A stretch of 64,000 nucleotides of DNA. Origin: Cellulophaga sp. BC115SP (GTDB lineage: Bacteria; Bacteroidota; Bacteroidia; Cytophagales; Spirosomataceae). The notes beneath the pieces were generated by a model. The model saw only the letters and a program-made list of their open reading frames with translations. It searched no databases and was not told the DNA's origin. A program made the position numbers and the translations under genes. Of the stretch, positions 63,572-64,000 are shown one piece after another; positions within the stretch are counted from its first letter, which is position 1; each line of letters opens with the position of its first letter. The stretch lies in assembly GCF_009905545.1 (NCBI RefSeq), contig NZ_JAAALB010000010.1, positions 1-64,000 of the forward strand, written 5' to 3'.

Positions 63572-64000
63572 TCATACAATACACTCCAGAATCTGTACTT
63601 GTAATGCTTTCCAATCGAGTGGCTCTGACGAAATGAGCTCTAGACGGCTATCCCTTCTGTATGCCAAATAATGGCTCGTTGGCATACCTTCTACGCAATT
63701 GTACAAATACCAATCTTCGCCTGTTCGTAAGATTCCTTTAGCTCGATGAATTTTATTGTCAAAATACCAGCGTACTATCAACATATTGAGTTTGTTGAGG
63801 TCGAATACCTCTTTATGAGAAAAAATCCAGCCACATGAATAACTTCCCAAGCCTTTGTTGGGTTTCATGATTGGCTTACCTACTCTTGGAACTTGCTGAA
63901 ATAAAACTGATTGAGTCGTATGATTTTCTACAGGCGACTCGTGCTCTAAATGCTCATTTGGGAATTGAGGTAAACGATTTTCATCAATTCCTAAACTTAG
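63572..64000 (-). CDS. CobW/YeiR-family GTP-binding metal chaperone, C-terminal part
   Basis: The frame is open from the right edge of the window (64000) to the stop at 63572. The visible 142 residues look like the C-terminal domain of a COG0523 GTPase: RAKGILRTGEDWYLYN, then YRRDSRLELISSEPLDW. The GTPase domain with its Walker motifs and CxCC metal site would lie beyond 64000, so it cannot be checked. The stretch upstream of the Met at 63868 is also coding, so that Met is not the real start. Confidence 0.6.
   Translation of the reverse strand, partial: LSLGIDENRLPQFPNEHLEHESPVENHTTQSVLFQQVPRVGKPIMKPNKGLGSYSCGWIFSHKEVFDLNKLNMLIVRWYFDNKIHRAKGILRTGEDWYLYNCVEGMPTSHYLAYRRDSRLELISSEPLDWKALQVQILECIV

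Overview
The window looks like chromosome from a Bacteroidota bacterium, most likely a Cytophagales/Spirosomataceae-type organism. Reasons are the AT-rich sequence, TonB-dependent receptors with carboxypeptidase-regulatory N-terminal domains, PorT-type barrels, promoters of the TTTG-N19/20-TAnnTTTG type, almost no Shine-Dalgarno sequences, and menaquinone-type electron-transfer proteins. The genus cannot be fixed from the sequence. No prophage, insertion sequence, integrase, CRISPR array or rRNA is visible. The one tRNA is tRNA-Phe(GAA) at 11991-12063.

Layout. 0-7 kb: M28 peptidase, an isolated ftsZ, a SIMPL-domain protein, a flavin amine oxidase and an Rrf2 regulator. 7-11.8 kb (minus strand): free-methionine-sulfoxide reductase, a Bacteroidota-specific protein, and a two-gene Fe-S/cytochrome b module resembling Etf:menaquinone oxidoreductase with a hydrolase gene between the two parts. 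12-13.8 kb: tRNA-Phe, a probable sulfur-binding-domain HNH endonuclease, and a DUF2442-XRE regulator with a palindromic operator. 14-22.4 kb: DUF885 protein, DadA-type FAD oxidase, GH127/146 enzyme, HupE/UreJ-like protein and DUF3500 lipoprotein. 22.6-28.2 kb: desaturase, rlmN, cvpA, yqeY, pdxJ, a candidate non-coding RNA and a small secreted protein. 28.5-32 kb: beta-oxidation pair. 32-34 kb: carotenoid gene and a CarH-like B12-binding MerR. 34-41 kb: DUF3089 lipoprotein, a large TonB receptor with an odd Ala/Gln-rich insert, a tiny basic secreted protein, PhyH and AraC. 41-48 kb: RDD/SpoIIM/DUF4129/DUF4350/MoxR cluster. 48.2-51.7 kb: TPP riboswitch with a TonB receptor, and a PorT-like barrel. 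51.8-54 kb: glutaryl-CoA dehydrogenase and HMG-CoA-lyase-like pair. 54-63.5 kb: GH127 beta-L-arabinofuranosidase, amino-acid permease, 4-hydroxyproline epimerase, alpha-ketoglutarate semialdehyde dehydrogenase, hydroxyproline-pathway deaminase and AraC. The right edge cuts a CobW-type gene.

How it may work together. The 54-63.5 kb block plus the DadA/GH pair at 15.9-19.5 kb supplies every enzyme of the 4-hydroxyproline to alpha-ketoglutarate route. Each half sits beside a DUF1680-type beta-L-arabinofuranosidase. I infer a pathway for plant hydroxyproline-rich glycoproteins such as extensin, whose hydroxyprolines carry beta-L-arabinofuranosides. A second link is a TATGC-N2-GCATA inverted repeat at the same distance from a -7-like box in front of both the beta-oxidation genes and the Fe-S electron-transfer module, which suggests shared control of fatty-acid oxidation and its electron outlet.

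The least explained structures are a candidate RNA at about 27681-27837 with two hairpins presenting the same TGGCGG loop, and several families of dispersed palindromic intergenic repeats that fill most gaps.
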